Below the pieces are notes generated by a model, which was not told the DNA's origin, searched no databases, and was given only the letters and a program-made list of their open reading frames with translations. Below are positions 5,710 through 6,266 of a stretch of DNA of 6,266 bases, one piece after another. Origin of the DNA: Candidatus Woesearchaeota archaeon (lineage in GTDB: Archaea > Nanoarchaeota > Nanoarchaeia > Woesearchaeales > CALCXY01); contig JASMFX010000009.1 of NCBI GenBank assembly GCA_030751555.1, positions 1 to 6,266 on the forward strand, read 5' to 3'. A program made the position numbers and the translations under genes. Numbering within the stretch: position 1 is the first letter of the stretch; each line of letters begins with the position of its first letter.

Positions 5710-6266
5710 ATGACGAAAAGAATTTTACTCATATTTGTATGTCTATTACTTATTTCACCGGTCCTAGCTGAGAAACAGCAAGAACCAGATTTCTACAATA
5801 AAGGAGCTACAAGAACACTCAATCCTACTACAAAAACAACTCTTTTACAATCTTTATTTTCTCCACAATCAACAACACAACAGGTATTAGCAGCACAAAA
5901 CCTCGATAGAGATGATTTAACACTCACAAAAATACAATCAATTGACCCATTATATAAATATCAACCCAAAGGCATTACTCACACATCCTACAAGCAGATC
6001 TATCAAGATATTCCAGTCTTTAATTCCTATGTAGGCTACACAGAGATTAATGGAAAACCTACTCTGCTTAAAACAAAATATTATGATGACATAGAGATCT
6101 CCACATCTCCAGAGGTATCTCAAGAGCTTGCAATTGCAACTGCTCAGGATTATGCTACAACAACATCAACCCCTTCATCTCAATTAATTATCTACCCAAC
6201 ATCTGAAAATAACTACAAACTAGCCTACAAAGTAGACTTTCCTACAGAACAATCAGGTGAAGAGTA
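5710..6266 (+). CDS. Secreted metallopeptidase precursor (FTP/PepSY-type propeptide), C-terminus beyond window
   Basis: The first 185 codons are present; the frame is open at the right edge. ATG 5710 is the first start possible, since TGA lies in frame at 5692. Residues 1-20 (MTKRILLIFVCLLLISPVLA) are a classic signal peptide with a basic n-region, a hydrophobic core and VLA cleavage before EKQQ. A Thr/Gln/Ser-rich stretch follows. Residues ~85-135 (TSYKQIYQDIPVFNSYVGYTEINGK and on to ISTSPEVS) match the fungalysin/thermolysin propeptide pattern with its conserved Q-Y-IPVF core, and 137-178 (ELAIATAQDYA, LIIYP, YKLAYKVDF) resemble the PepSY-like second half of that prodomain. Such prodomains are inhibitors and folding aids for M4 or M36 zinc proteases, whose HExxH domain would lie downstream of the window. 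Export by the Sec pathway is implied. The catalytic class is inferred from the prodomain only. Confidence 0.85.
   Translation, partial: MTKRILLIFVCLLLISPVLAEKQQEPDFYNKGATRTLNPTTKTTLLQSLFSPQSTTQQVLAAQNLDRDDLTLTKIQSIDPLYKYQPKGITHTSYKQIYQDIPVFNSYVGYTEINGKPTLLKTKYYDDIEISTSPEVSQELAIATAQDYATTTSTPSSQLIIYPTSENNYKLAYKVDFPTEQSGEE

Noticed and set aside
1..6266. CRISPR array, insertion sequence or phage attachment site
   Set aside because: No regularly spaced exact repeats, transposase, integrase or flanking duplications were seen; the only repeats are short ones in 5469-5615.

Overview
The window reads as chromosomal DNA of an AT-rich archaeon. Four things point to this: a complete archaeal/eukaryotic-type initiation factor aIF5B, a PUA-domain RNA-binding protein next to it, archaeal TATA-like boxes (TTTATAAA/TTTAAA type) placed before most genes, and Shine-Dalgarno sequences of GGTGAT type. 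Small coiled-coil proteins and an unusually short RtcB make an uncultivated DPANN-like lineage (Woesearchaeota-type) my best guess, but that placement is inference only.

Layout, left to right. Positions 1-849 (minus) hold the first 283 codons of a gene that runs off the left edge; it carries an HEMLH zinc-protease motif and an apparent downstream glutamate ligand. A divergent promoter region (850-961) separates it from an 88-residue coiled-coil protein (962-1228, plus) and a 272-residue basic coiled-coil protein (1277-2095, plus). The latter converges with, and overlaps by four bases, a compact RtcB-family RNA ligase (2092-3006, minus). A promoter and terminator-like region (3007-3173) follows. 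Then come a PUA-domain protein (3174-3620, minus) and, 20 bases upstream of it, the gene for aIF5B (3641-5398, minus); these two look like an infB-PUA operon transcribed leftwards. A GC-elevated intergenic stretch of about 250 bases (5440-5690) contains two strong tandem hairpins, repeated G-rich motifs and the promoter of the last gene. That gene (5710 to the right edge, plus) encodes a secreted protein with a signal peptide and a propeptide of the fungalysin/thermolysin type; the catalytic part lies outside the window.

Functionally, the middle is an RNA/translation block (aIF5B, PUA protein, RtcB ligase), flanked on both ends by cut-off genes that appear to be unrelated zinc peptidases, one probably cytoplasmic and one exported. 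Several genes look leaderless or nearly so (1277, 849 and 5398 starts), while the 962 gene and the exported protease have GGTGAT-type ribosome binding sites. The least explained parts are the structured 5466-5640 intergenic DNA, the truncated HEMLH protein and the coiled-coil proteins of unknown function.
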